From NCBI RefSeq assembly GCF_002154725.1, contig NZ_MTAW01000121.1, forward strand, positions 1 through 64,000: a stretch of DNA of 64,000 nt, in the 5' to 3' direction. This stretch comes from Nostoc sp. 106C. GTDB taxonomy: Bacteria; Cyanobacteriota; Cyanobacteriia; Cyanobacteriales; Nostocaceae. The position numbers were made by a program, and so were the translations under genes. Within the stretch, counting starts at the first letter, position 1. Each line of letters starts with the position of its first letter. The notes under the pieces were generated by a model, which had not been told where the DNA came from, made no database searches, and saw only the letters and a program-made list of their open reading frames with translations. Below are positions 43,072 through 51,874 of the stretch, one piece after another.

Positions 43072-45792
43072 ATGACCCAACCTGAATGGTTAGAAGCAAA
43101 CAAGCAGGTTTATTCCAAAGAACATGGTGTTATCCATATCGCCGCCATCATTGAGAAAAACCTTTACTTTAAAAAGGGTAGTTTAAACCAAATTATTTTT
43201 GACTGGGAGCATGAAGTCAATAGCGGTAATTTATTACCTCTAAACCAAGCACCAACAGGTAAAAGCATTCTCTACCAAGAAATAGCTGCTATCCTTGATG
43301 GCTCAGGAAAACTACAAAGCTGCGAAGTAATTCCTGCTCAAGAAGCTAAACTTTATCCCATCCCAGATGATATTCACCCTCTAGTTAAACTGGCCCTAAG
43401 TAAGTCAGGAATCACCCAACTATACTCTCATCAAGTCGAGGCATGGCAAGCTTACAAAAAAGGAGAAGATATAATTCTTCAAACTCCTACTAGCAGTGGT
43501 AAAAGTATCTCTTTTCTCATTCCAATCGTTCATGAGTGTCTAAAGGGTAAATCAGCTTTAGTATTCTTTAACTTGAAAGCACTTGCATTTGACCAGGTAG
43601 AGAAAATACGTTCCTTTGTTAGCCACTTAGATGAAAATATTCGCCCCCAAATTCTCAATATTAATGGAGATATTCCTCCCCAAGAGCGCAAACAACTTTA
43701 CAGCAATCAACCCTCAATTTTATGCGTGACTCCTGATGTATGGAACCACGAGCTAAACAACTACCAATTCGATTCAAACTGGGGATTTAGAGAAACAATC
43801 AGAAAACTTTCAATCATTGTCTGTGACGAAATGCACTTTTATCAAGGCATATTTGGTTCGCATTTTGCACTACTTAATCGGCGAACTCAACTCATGATAG
43901 AATCTGTCGGCAATGATATTTCAAAATTACAGTACATCTTCGCTTCTGCAACAATTAGTAACAGCAGCGAAATTGCCCAGAAGATATCTAATCGAGAAGA
44001 ACAAAGTAACCTTGCTATTATTGACCAAAGTGGGGCAAAACGCTCGGAGATTACTTTTATTAGCCTCAAACCACGGAACAATACATTTTACCAAACTGCC
44101 CAAGTCGCAGCTATGCTCGTAAGTAAAGGCATCGTCGGGATTTGTTTCTGCGATAGTAGAGAACTGGTTAAGGTTTTAACTAATGCCATACGTAAAGCTT
44201 TAATCGAGATGCAACTGCCCCACCTGGGAGAAACCATCTCAGCATTTTATGGGAGCATGAAGGCAAATCAGCGTAACAAAATTATTGCAGATATACAAAG
44301 CGGGAAAGTCAAGTTCATTATATCTACAAGTGCTTTGGAGGCGGGTCTAGATATCGGGTCTATTGATGCAACTATCGTACATAGTTACCCCGGCTCAATT
44401 CTTGCCTTTCGCCAGAGGGCAGGACGTGCGGGGAGGCAGGAAGCAGGGCTATTGGTGTTTATTCCATCGAAAAGGTCGATTATGGATTCTTACTACGCCA
44501 ATTACCCAGAACGCCTTTTATCTGATCCTCCAGAAATTATCAACTTTAACCACAATTATGAAACAACTTTGGAGCAGCATATTCTCGCTTGTTGCAAAGA
44601 AAGTAAACCGACACAAGCTCAAATTGCCCGACATTTTGGTAGTTCTGGTAATGCGATCGCCCGACAGTTAATCGGTGATAATCAACTGATATTCAGCTAC
44701 AATCAAAGACTGACAACTAATCGAAACCTCGGTTATGTCCACTCAAAAATTAAAGTTAGAGGCAACACTGACCAAAACATCAGTTATATCAATCAAGATA
44801 GCACAGAAGAGTTTGAGGAAAGTTCGGCATCTTCTGCACTAAGAGAAGTTTACCCTGGTGCTATATATCTTGCTCAAGACTTTGATGGCAACCCCGTACA
44901 GTATAAATCACAAGAACTAAATTTAACCGAAGGGGAAGCAATTCTCAAGCCAATTGAAGCAACCAATTTATTTAGTCGTCCTGAAGGAAGCCTAAATTTC
45001 GAGGAAATTAAAATTGTCGGGGAAGCCAAAATTATCAATCTTCCCCAAGGGGCTGCTAGATTTACACCTGTTTCAGCCAAAATCAAAGAAGAAATTTCTG
45101 GCTACAACTTGTACAGGCTGGAACAAAAATGGACTTGTACTAATAACAGATGTCGCAACTTCAATTTAAATTTACCTGGACACTTACAAACTTGCCCTGC
45201 TTGTAAAACCCAACTGATTGAACGAGAATTTGTCGAACTATTGGAGGAAAATAAGTACGAGGAATCACTTGCTCTTAACTACAATACATTCTGCGTTAGG
45301 GTTGAAATTAACGCTGATGCACGAAAATATTTTTCAGTTTTGGTCAAAAATCACAGAAAAGAAATACTTAATAAACAGAAATATATTACCAATGAGGAGA
45401 AACAACTATTTGAAAGCAATGAAACCAAAATTTGCGTTCATACTCTCGCTCATCACCTTATACTCAGTTTACCACTTGTCGAACATGGAGCAAACAGTCG
45501 AGATATAGATTTCATGTTAGTAGAAGTGCCGTCTAATACTAGGATAGTTGGCTATTTCTTCGATACTTGTGAACATGGTACAGGTATGTGCGATACCCTC
45601 ATCAAGTATTTAGAGACTGCCTTTATTAAGGCAAAGTTTCTAGTCGATAATTGTCCTTGTAAATACGGCTGCTCTTCTTGTACAACAATTCAACGCTGTC
45701 CTGATGATAACGAAGCGCTGTTTAAATCAGTTGGGTTATCTCTACTAAAGGAAATAATCAATCCAACAGAGACAAGAACTATTAATCAATAG
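43072..45792 (+). CDS. MrfA-like DEAD/DEAH helicase with DUF1998-type zinc domain
   Basis: 906 aa. Helicase motifs: QTPTSSGKS (Walker A), VCDEMHFYQG (motif II), FASATISN (III), ISTSALEAGLDIGSI and RQRAGRAGR (VI). Two zinc modules follow: CTNNRCRNFNLN with CPACK (about 690-712), and at the end HTLAHHLILSLPL with CEHGTGMC and CPCKYGCSSC, the DUF1998 signature. MrfA and relatives unwind DNA 3' to 5' and work in damage repair such as mitomycin crosslinks. On this plasmid it may serve replication restart or repair. It ends in a strong terminator. Confidence 0.88.
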   Translation: MTQPEWLEANKQVYSKEHGVIHIAAIIEKNLYFKKGSLNQIIFDWEHEVNSGNLLPLNQAPTGKSILYQEIAAILDGSGKLQSCEVIPAQEAKLYPIPDDIHPLVKLALSKSGITQLYSHQVEAWQAYKKGEDIILQTPTSSGKSISFLIPIVHECLKGKSALVFFNLKALAFDQVEKIRSFVSHLDENIRPQILNINGDIPPQERKQLYSNQPSILCVTPDVWNHELNNYQFDSNWGFRETIRKLSIIVCDEMHFYQGIFGSHFALLNRRTQLMIESVGNDISKLQYIFASATISNSSEIAQKISNREEQSNLAIIDQSGAKRSEITFISLKPRNNTFYQTAQVAAMLVSKGIVGICFCDSRELVKVLTNAIRKALIEMQLPHLGETISAFYGSMKANQRNKIIADIQSGKVKFIISTSALEAGLDIGSIDATIVHSYPGSILAFRQRAGRAGRQEAGLLVFIPSKRSIMDSYYANYPERLLSDPPEIINFNHNYETTLEQHILACCKESKPTQAQIARHFGSSGNAIARQLIGDNQLIFSYNQRLTTNRNLGYVHSKIKVRGNTDQNISYINQDSTEEFEESSASSALREVYPGAIYLAQDFDGNPVQYKSQELNLTEGEAILKPIEATNLFSRPEGSLNFEEIKIVGEAKIINLPQGAARFTPVSAKIKEEISGYNLYRLEQKWTCTNNRCRNFNLNLPGHLQTCPACKTQLIEREFVELLEENKYEESLALNYNTFCVRVEINADARKYFSVLVKNHRKEILNKQKYITNEEKQLFESNETKICVHTLAHHLILSLPLVEHGANSRDIDFMLVEVPSNTRIVGYFFDTCEHGTGMCDTLIKYLETAFIKAKFLVDNCPCKYGCSSCTTIQRCPDDNEALFKSVGLSLLKEIINPTETRTINQ

Positions 45793-45799
45793 TTAAGAT

Positions 45800-45832
45800 A
45801 ATCCTATCCAGCTTGGGTAGGATTATTTTTTT
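45800..45832 (+). terminator. Rho-independent terminator after the helicase gene
   Basis: AATCCTATCC pairs with GGGTAGGATT (10 bp with one T-G), 5-nt loop, followed by A and seven T. Confidence 0.9.
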
Positions 45833-45892
45833 AGTAATTCAACCACATACATCGCTTACGCACAAGATTGATGAAAGTTTTGAGAATAAGCG

Positions 45893-46639
45893 ATGTACGT
45901 CGAACTATTAGCTGATTCACATCCAAACCCTAAAAAATTTCAAATTATTCACGCACCATCATATTTACTTATAGAAACCAATTTTCAAATAGGAGATTTT
46001 GTCGAGTCGAAGAATATTGATTTTCTTATCAATCATGCTGTAAATCTAGGGTATCAGGTGAAAATATCCCATCCTGAAACCCAACAATATAATAAATATC
46101 CTCTTCCCAAAATCAGTGATGCTCTAGCTGATTTTATAATTAATTATCCATCAGACTTAAAACTGCGAACTAACGGGATGGTTTTTGAACAAAGGGCATA
46201 TTTAATGTCTAAAGTTTACGATGAAGTGTGTCAAAATCTTGAATCAAAAGCTCTTTTAAGAGAAGCAGAGTATTGGCTGATAAATTACGCACGAGAAGTA
46301 ATTGCCAAACAATGTCATTACTTACCAGATATCCTAATGAAATTAGATAATCCAACTGTGAGAGCAATGGCAATAGATACACTCATGCTCTGGCAACCAG
46401 ATTGGAACAAAGCTATCTCTCAATATAGAGGAAGTAGATTTGAGGCTGGCAATAATGAATTTGAGGTTATCAGCTACTATCACAATCAAAACAAGAAGGG
46501 TAGGGAGGGGATAATGGTACTGTGCAAGGTAACAAAAACGATGAATAACTATCTTGAATTTCCTACCTTTCCTTGCAATGCAAACTGTACTCTTGGGACT
46601 TATCAAGTCGAAAATGCACTTAACCAGAGGTTGGCTTAA
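45893..46639 (+). CDS. Hypothetical protein
   Basis: 248 aa, no recognised domain. The N-terminal 70 residues are strand-rich (KFQIIHAPSYLLIETNFQIG). The middle is helical (EAEYWLINYAREVIAKQ) with a PTVRAMAIDTLMLW stretch like a single HEAT-type helix pair. It starts 61 bp after the helicase terminator, so it probably opens the operon that continues into the primase and PRTRC genes. Confidence 0.7.
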   Translation: MYVELLADSHPNPKKFQIIHAPSYLLIETNFQIGDFVESKNIDFLINHAVNLGYQVKISHPETQQYNKYPLPKISDALADFIINYPSDLKLRTNGMVFEQRAYLMSKVYDEVCQNLESKALLREAEYWLINYAREVIAKQCHYLPDILMKLDNPTVRAMAIDTLMLWQPDWNKAISQYRGSRFEAGNNEFEVISYYHNQNKKGREGIMVLCKVTKTMNNYLEFPTFPCNANCTLGTYQVENALNQRLA

Positions 46640-46667
46640 AACATAATTACCATCTGAAATATTAATC

Positions 46668-46883
46668 ATGGACGAGCAACAAATCAACTATTTCATAACA
46701 GGTATTTGTACGTTTCACTGGAATGCTGATTTTCATAAATTCTGTCAAGTCTGCAACTTTGACCCTAACCACACCTATTCAAAAGAGAAATGGCAGCAGT
46801 GGCAACAATTTGTATCCGGTATTAAAGCGTTTGACCAAAATACACTTGTTAAGCTAGTTGAAGCTGGCCAGCAATTAGCATGA
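46668..46883 (+). CDS. Hypothetical 71-aa protein
   Basis: A small Trp/Phe/His-rich protein: CTFHWNADFHKFCQVCNF has Cys and His that could bind zinc, followed by a helical EKWQQWQQFVSGIKAF. It lies 28 bp after the previous gene and 76 bp before the primase gene, all on one strand. Unknown family. Confidence 0.65.
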   Translation: MDEQQINYFITGICTFHWNADFHKFCQVCNFDPNHTYSKEKWQQWQQFVSGIKAFDQNTLVKLVEAGQQLA

Positions 46884-46959
46884 CAGTCATAATCTCAAAC
46901 CACTACGGTTACTAACGCACTCGTGCATGAATTATCGAAATAATTAGCCACATGAATTC

Positions 46960-47982
46960 ATGCACGCCCAAATCCGTCATTTGGTATCTTCGCTTAACAA
47001 CTTACCCGAAGAATGGCGAATCGTTCCTACCTTTGGTAAACGTCCTTTAGGGAAAGAATGGGAAAAAAATACTTACTCTCCCAAAGAACTACAAACTGAA
47101 CTTGTCCGCCGCCGATTAAAATTTTGGACAAATAACAGATTTATCACCCCCACTGGTGTAGCTTTGGTATGCGGTTTCAATCATCCTCAAGGGTACTTAG
47201 TAGCTATTGACTGCGATGGGGAAACATCCTGGCGACACATCATTCAGATTAACGAACATTCTGAACCAGAAGAACTCAACCAGCTAACACCCGCCGAAAC
47301 ACGCGATACTCCTACAGAATCGTTGTGCGATACTCCTATGGAGTCGTTACACGATCGCGCTCAAAAATATCTTCCTCCCACAATTGCATTTACCTCTGGG
47401 AGGAAATATCGCAGCCAACGCTTATACCTCATCCCAAATTCAAAAGCTTGCGATGTCAAATCTCGCAAAATCAAAACTGGGAAGGACGAACACCTGGAAT
47501 TTCGAGGCAAAAACCTAGCTTCAATCCTTCCCCCGTCCTTTCACCCAGAAGGTAGAAATTACAAATGGCTTCCCGGCTGTAGTCCATCTGAACGCCAAAT
47601 AGAAATAGCTCCTGATTGGGTAATTGCCCAAATGCTTGCCAAACAGGAGAAAACAAGAAAGTTTAACCTACCCAAAGAAAAATATAACCGCAGATATGGG
47701 GTAGACAGGTACGCTCATTTAATTCCCTCAATAGAAACCAATATTCAAACCGCACTTGTGCTACTCGAAGTCATCCACCCTCGGTTTGCAGATGATTACC
47801 ATTCGTGGATTCAAGTCGGGATGGCACTTCATAGCGTTAGTCCCATTTTATTTAAGGCATGGAACACCTGGAGCCAACTTTCTCCTAAGTATAAACCAGG
47901 CGAATGCGCCTACAAATGGCAGTCTTTTAACAAGACAGGTATCACTATCCGCACCTTATTTAGATTAGCTAATCTCTCTTAA
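46960..47982 (+). CDS. Prim-pol-like primase/polymerase with PriCT-2-like C-terminus
   Basis: 340 aa. The N-terminal prim-pol domain has VPTFGKRPLGKEWE, VALVCGFNHPQGYLVAIDCD (catalytic Asp pair about 84 and 86), RLYLIP and FRGKNLASILPPSFHPEGR, all in family order. The C-terminal 80 residues match PriCT-2: SWIQVGMALHSVSPILFKAW and AYKWQSF. It would prime plasmid replication. A 48-bp tandem DNA repeat (47303-47350) inserts a DTPTESL/DTPMESL pair between catalytic strands. No helicase domain is attached. The next gene follows after 2 bp. Confidence 0.82.
   Translation: MHAQIRHLVSSLNNLPEEWRIVPTFGKRPLGKEWEKNTYSPKELQTELVRRRLKFWTNNRFITPTGVALVCGFNHPQGYLVAIDCDGETSWRHIIQINEHSEPEELNQLTPAETRDTPTESLCDTPMESLHDRAQKYLPPTIAFTSGRKYRSQRLYLIPNSKACDVKSRKIKTGKDEHLEFRGKNLASILPPSFHPEGRNYKWLPGCSPSERQIEIAPDWVIAQMLAKQEKTRKFNLPKEKYNRRYGVDRYAHLIPSIETNIQTALVLLEVIHPRFADDYHSWIQVGMALHSVSPILFKAWNTWSQLSPKYKPGECAYKWQSFNKTGITIRTLFRLANLS
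47303..47350 (+). repeat. Two-copy 24-bp tandem repeat inside the primase gene
   Basis: Units 47303-47326 and 47327-47350 both start GCGATACTCCTA and end in a TCGTT-type segment. They are followed by a CGATCGCG HIP1-like sequence. They keep the frame and add 16 residues to the primase. Confidence 0.75.
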
Positions 47983-47984
47983 TC

Positions 47985-48467
47985 ATGAGTAATCAAACAT
48001 CACATTACGAGAATGCAACTGGCTTTGAAAATAGCTATAGCAGTAAAGATTTTAATCCTGATATTCAGGATAATAGCAATTTAGAAGAAACATTAGATGA
48101 ATCAGTAAATACTGAAGTTATAAGTCAAGATTCATCTAGCGGGATAGTTTTTACAAAAACCGTCATAATAACAATTCAGTTAACACCAAATTCTGAAAAA
48201 GCAATTGTCACAATTGGAATCCAAGATGCACCTCCGATTATTAAGATAATTAACTTAACTGAGATAACATCTCAGCCTGTCATAAATAACTGGCTACAGG
48301 ATTTAGAAAAATCTCTCCTAGAAATGCTAAATATCTGCCAACAAAGGATGGAAAAGCAGACTACAGAGCAGAATCGACAGAAACAATCAAAACAAGTACA
48401 AAAGCGTAACCTACCTGAAGATAAAGATAAAAAACCTACACCTAACAAGCAACTGTCACTATTTTAA
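47985..48467 (+). CDS. PRTRC system protein E-like, with C-terminal clamp-binding peptide
   Basis: 160 aa. An acidic disordered N-terminus is followed by a compact part with two strands (VFTKTVIITIQLTP, EKAIVTIGIQDAPPI) and a helix (NNWLQDLEKSLLEMLNICQQ) that resemble the small PRTRC-E protein, though the match is loose. After a Lys/Gln-rich linker the protein ends in KQLSLF, an ideal beta-clamp-binding motif (QLSLF) at the very C-terminus. It stands between the primase and PRTRC-C genes, 2 bp after the first and 5 bp before the second. Confidence 0.6.
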   Translation: MSNQTSHYENATGFENSYSSKDFNPDIQDNSNLEETLDESVNTEVISQDSSSGIVFTKTVIITIQLTPNSEKAIVTIGIQDAPPIIKIINLTEITSQPVINNWLQDLEKSLLEMLNICQQRMEKQTTEQNRQKQSKQVQKRNLPEDKDKKPTPNKQLSLF

Positions 48468-48472
48468 TTACC

Positions 48473-48895
48473 ATGAAGTACATTGCTATTATTGAAGGAC
48501 AAGAAATTCCTCTGGATGAGGCGATCGCCCAGGATGACAATACTCTCAAAACAGCTATTAGCGTCTACTTTCCAGAGTATGCTAATGCCGAAATTGAACG
48601 ACAAACAACTGATGATACAGTTTCAATTCGTTTAGTAAAAAAAGCAGGTACTAAAGGAAGTCAATTTAGAGAATTGAAAAACAGTTTTCAAGAAATAAAT
48701 CCTGCACTAAAGTTAGGATGGCAGATAAAGCTTCTAGAGATAAACAGTCAAATTAGCCTCGAAAATTTAATTACCTTACAACCTGAGATAGATAAAGCTA
48801 TCAAGCTCGGTCAATCTTGGGAAACCTATAGCGAAAAAGTTGCTCAAAGCCTTAAACAGCAACCTGCTATTACGAGTAAGTATCCTGTACTGTAA
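48473..48895 (+). CDS. PRTRC system protein C-like, with extension
   Basis: 140 aa. Residues 1-65 match PRTRC-C: short strand YIAIIEG, then LKTAISVYFPEYANAEIE, a VSIRLVKK strand and the AGTKG end. PRTRC-C is a small protein (about 70 aa), thought to have a ubiquitin-like fold. This one goes on for about 75 residues (FRELKNSFQEINPALKLG and more), so it is a fusion or cyanobacterial variant. Its neighbours E-like, F, B, A and ThiF support the identification. A hairpin separates it from the F gene. Confidence 0.72.
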   Translation: MKYIAIIEGQEIPLDEAIAQDDNTLKTAISVYFPEYANAEIERQTTDDTVSIRLVKKAGTKGSQFRELKNSFQEINPALKLGWQIKLLEINSQISLENLITLQPEIDKAIKLGQSWETYSEKVAQSLKQQPAITSKYPVL

Positions 48896-48907
48896 TCACA
48901 AATTTAT

Positions 48908-48930
48908 AGCCGCTATAACTCGTAGCGGCT
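48908..48930 (+). promoter_or_regulatory. Hairpin between PRTRC-C and PRTRC-F genes
   Basis: AGCCGCTA and TAGCGGCT, 8-bp perfect arms and a 7-nt loop, with no T-run. It may set relative mRNA levels within the operon. Confidence 0.45.
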
Positions 48931-48938
48931 GATTAGTT

Positions 48939-49667
48939 ATGCTTGGCAACATACACTCATTCAAAATACCCATTACTTGTCTAACAGCAATTAATTATCT
49001 AGAAAATCTTTCCGAACGAGTAAATATTTTAAGCCTGTATCAAAAATTATTTCCAGAAAAATGGTTAGAATCAACCATACCTATTACTAAACAATCACAT
49101 CCAACTAGTGCTTACCTCGATAGAGAAATTGAATTTATTAACCTAGTGAATGAAAATCTATTCCCAGTAGAATATATCGATAAAATCGAGTTTAATCCCG
49201 AACGTGATAGTATTCTAGTTTCGCCACAAAGACTTGAGTGGTGGAATGAAGATTTCGAGGAATTGGTATACTCAGAGAAATTTCTATTGTCATTAATGGG
49301 GCAAGGGTACAATATCAGCCAATGGAAACTAAATTTTGGTTTTACTCCTGATTACATTGCTCCAGCAGAAGAAATTTACTTCGAGAAATTTGTAAAGCTG
49401 TGTCGTCGTTACAAAAGTCCTCTGCAATATTTAGATATAGCCATACGAATTATAGATTACTCAACTGAAAATATTTGGCTAGATATTACGTGTGAAACAA
49501 GCGATTGGCTGGAATGGACTTATGAGAATATCATATTTCTCGCTCAAAAGTGGCAAGAAGCCGTCTTGATGTTGGAGAAATCAAATGAGGTTAGTCATTT
49601 GTTAGAAACATCTCTTTCTGCTCGAAAAGCAGCAGTGAAAATTTGGAACCAAGCATCAAAAGCATGA
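48939..49667 (+). CDS. PRTRC system protein F-like
   Basis: 242 aa. The N-terminal part is variable. The C-terminal half carries the F-type core: YLDIAIRIIDYSTENIWLDI and SDWLEWTYENIIFLAQKWQE, where the family has an FLD-then-W-T-x-E-N/V-x-x-L-x-x-x-W pattern. The function of PRTRC-F is unknown. Its TGA stop overlaps the ATG of the PRTRC-B gene (ATGA), so the two are coupled. Confidence 0.62.
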   Translation: MLGNIHSFKIPITCLTAINYLENLSERVNILSLYQKLFPEKWLESTIPITKQSHPTSAYLDREIEFINLVNENLFPVEYIDKIEFNPERDSILVSPQRLEWWNEDFEELVYSEKFLLSLMGQGYNISQWKLNFGFTPDYIAPAEEIYFEKFVKLCRRYKSPLQYLDIAIRIIDYSTENIWLDITCETSDWLEWTYENIIFLAQKWQEAVLMLEKSNEVSHLLETSLSARKAAVKIWNQASKA

Positions 49668-50386
49668 ATGTAGATACAAATATATTACCAATAATTAACT
49701 TAGAAAATGTCTCCCAAATTCTACTAGCCAATATTCCCCAAGATGATTTACTAGGGCAGTTAATTATCCTCAAAGGACAGTTTATTTTAGTCGAACGCGA
49801 AGGCAAAGAGTCTAAATATAAATTCTTGTCTCCTGAAGCAGTAGAGAAAGCCTTCACAAGTAAAACTGCCGCGTCTGGATGGCTTTCTAGCAACACAATT
49901 TGGTGGGGTAAAAATCCAGAGGGAGAGGCCATTATTCAGTTTTACTCTCCCCAAAAATATCAAATTCAAATTATGGGACAGGAAACTGAAGTAATTACTG
50001 TCCCTATGCCTGCATTCTTATTTGCTGGATGCGGTAGTAGATATTACCTGTGGGCAGTTAAAGGCAGGGTATTTAAACCAGACGCACAACTGTACAAGCC
50101 CCCTCTACCTAATATTTGGGACGACTCTAGTATTTGCTTTGGGGGAAATTCTCTCAATATGTGCAGTGCTGCAAGCATAGGCCAAGTTTGGGATCTGTTC
50201 TGGAAATCACCTTTTAACAAGGACTTATCTCAGGGCAAGTCAAAAACTCATCCCGATAATATCTGCAATCAGCTAATCAAATTACACGAATCTAAAGCTA
50301 AATCCTACCCTTCAAGTGACCTTGTTCCCGTTCATAGCTGGAAAATCACAACCCCAGAAGACATTATTAATCATTTGTTTAGTTAA
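49664..50386 (+). CDS. PRTRC system protein B-like
   Basis: 240 aa from the ATG at 49664, which overlaps the F stop by 4 bp; a TTG 21 bp upstream is less likely. Family features are TVPMPAFLFAGCGSRYYLWA, a PDAQLYKPPLPNIWDDSSIC stretch and FGGNS, and a final SIGQVWDLFWKSPFN. The sequence runs in the order seen in PRTRC-B, whose role is not established. The A gene follows 2 bp after its stop. Confidence 0.72.
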   Translation: MNVDTNILPIINLENVSQILLANIPQDDLLGQLIILKGQFILVEREGKESKYKFLSPEAVEKAFTSKTAASGWLSSNTIWWGKNPEGEAIIQFYSPQKYQIQIMGQETEVITVPMPAFLFAGCGSRYYLWAVKGRVFKPDAQLYKPPLPNIWDDSSICFGGNSLNMCSAASIGQVWDLFWKSPFNKDLSQGKSKTHPDNICNQLIKLHESKAKSYPSSDLVPVHSWKITTPEDIINHLFS

Positions 50387-50388
50387 CC

Positions 50389-50985
50389 ATGAATCCTTTT
50401 ATCGGTTATCACCTCGCTACAAGTAATAACTTTCCTCCTTACAGTCAAAAACTCCAGGAATACTGGCTGGCAGCAAATGGGCTTTTCTTGCGATCGCACC
50501 GCCGCGAGTTAGAGGTTTGCTTGCAACTAACTCAAACTCAAGTTGCTGGACTCCAACCCCTTGAACCCTACTTTCGTCTGAAAGTCCCAAAAGTTCCTTG
50601 CCAAGCGATCGCTGAGATTATCAATGCTGCCAGTATCAACCCCCAACAGGAAATCCTATTCTACTTGGGAGTGACAAACAACCAATGGTGGTGTCACACA
50701 CCACTGCAAACCGCGTCTTCTACTCATGTCTTATCTTTAGAAAGCGCACTCAATAAAAACTATACAGATAGCTTAGTGGAAATGCACAGTCATGGAACTC
50801 TAGCTGCTTATCCTTCAAGTGCAGACAATCAAGAAGAAAAAGGCAAATTTCGAGTGTTTGCGATTATTGGCACACTGAATACCATTCCCACAATTTATAC
50901 CCGCATTGGGATATACAATCACTTTTTCGACATCAACCCCAATCAAATATTTGAACTGCCGCTACAGGTAAAATGCTTGAATTAA
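50389..50985 (+). CDS. PRTRC system protein A-like, JAB/MPN metalloprotease
   Basis: 198 aa. A JAMM zinc site is visible: VEMHSHG (Glu 131, His 133, His 135), then PSSAD (Ser 143, Asp 146), then FRVFAIIGTL. JAB/MPN proteins remove or process ubiquitin-like tags. Its partner ThiF-like E1 gene overlaps by 13 bp, and a proposed ubiquitin-like PRTRC-C lies upstream. A tagging/untagging cycle on the plasmid is therefore conceivable, though not shown for PRTRC. Confidence 0.8.
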   Translation: MNPFIGYHLATSNNFPPYSQKLQEYWLAANGLFLRSHRRELEVCLQLTQTQVAGLQPLEPYFRLKVPKVPCQAIAEIINAASINPQQEILFYLGVTNNQWWCHTPLQTASSTHVLSLESALNKNYTDSLVEMHSHGTLAAYPSSADNQEEKGKFRVFAIIGTLNTIPTIYTRIGIYNHFFDINPNQIFELPLQVKCLN

Positions 50986-51830
50986 CTACTTACCAACAAG
51001 CTTTACCCGTCTTACCTCGCAATCATACTCGTATCAACTTCGTCTTAGTAGGAGTAGGAGGAACAGGCGGGTTTCTTGCAGAAGATTTATGTCGAATTAT
51101 TCTGCAACTCCAGCATACTAGAAAAGAAATTAACTTTGCGATCGTTGATGGCGATACTGTCGAACTCAAGAATATCAGCCGCCAAAATTATCAACAAGCT
51201 GAAATTGGGCTACCAAAGGCAGAAACACTGGCTGCAAGATGCAGTGCCAAGTATGGAATAGAGATTACAGCCGTTTGCGACTGGTTTGAAGAAGACATGA
51301 TTCCCACGGCCAGTTGGTGGAATACCCTAACGGTAATTATTGGCTGTGTAGATAACAGCGCCGCCAGGAGCAAAATTCACTCTGTTCTTAAAATAAACAG
51401 TGCAAATGAGCCAGCATCGCTATTTTGGCTGGATTGTGGAAACAGCAACTACTCTGGACAAGTAGTAATTGGAACGCACTCTAATTTTGATATAGTCCAA
51501 GCTTCCAATAACCCAGACAAACCTCAATTCTGGTTGCATCTTCCCTCCCCAGTGCTGGTTCACCCAGAACTGTTGGTTCCTCAGCCAGAAGAACTTAGCG
51601 ACAATAACCTTTCATGTGCAGAAATTCAAGCACGGAATTATCAATCACTATTCGTCAATAAAATGACGAGTGCGATCGCAGCCCAGTATTTACTAGAATT
51701 AACCCTCACTGGGGGGTTAAAAAAGTTCGCTAGTTATTTTGACCTTACAGCAATGTCAACCCGAAGTTTATATACAAGCATCGATCAACTCAAAAAATAC
51801 TATATTCCGCAAACAAATTACCACAAATAG
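50973..51830 (+). CDS. PRTRC ThiF-family (E1-like) adenylyltransferase
   Basis: 285 aa. Rossmann loop VLVGVGGTGGFLAEDL (Gly 27-32), the ATP-binding DGDTVELKNISRQNY, then KAETLAARC and IIGCVDNSAAR are the E1/ThiF core. ThiF enzymes adenylate the C-terminal Gly of a ubiquitin-like or sulphur-carrier protein. A catalytic thiolating Cys cannot be assigned firmly. The start overlaps the JAB gene by 13 bp. It ends the PRTRC block and is followed by a strong hairpin. Confidence 0.85.
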   Translation: MLELTTYQQALPVLPRNHTRINFVLVGVGGTGGFLAEDLCRIILQLQHTRKEINFAIVDGDTVELKNISRQNYQQAEIGLPKAETLAARCSAKYGIEITAVCDWFEEDMIPTASWWNTLTVIIGCVDNSAARSKIHSVLKINSANEPASLFWLDCGNSNYSGQVVIGTHSNFDIVQASNNPDKPQFWLHLPSPVLVHPELLVPQPEELSDNNLSCAEIQARNYQSLFVNKMTSAIAAQYLLELTLTGGLKKFASYFDLTAMSTRSLYTSIDQLKKYYIPQTNYHK

Positions 51831-51837
51831 CTGACGC

Positions 51838-51872
51838 AAATATATCCCAAAAGCTAAATTTGGGATATATTT
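51838..51872 (+). terminator. Long hairpin after ThiF, abutting the next start codon
   Basis: AAATATATCCCAAA and TTTGGGATATATTT are 14-bp perfect arms with a 7-nt loop, followed by TTTTATG. It can end the PRTRC transcript, but its T-run touches the ATG at 51875 and leaves no room for a Shine-Dalgarno. It may therefore also control translation of that gene. Confidence 0.65.
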
Positions 51873-51874
51873 TT

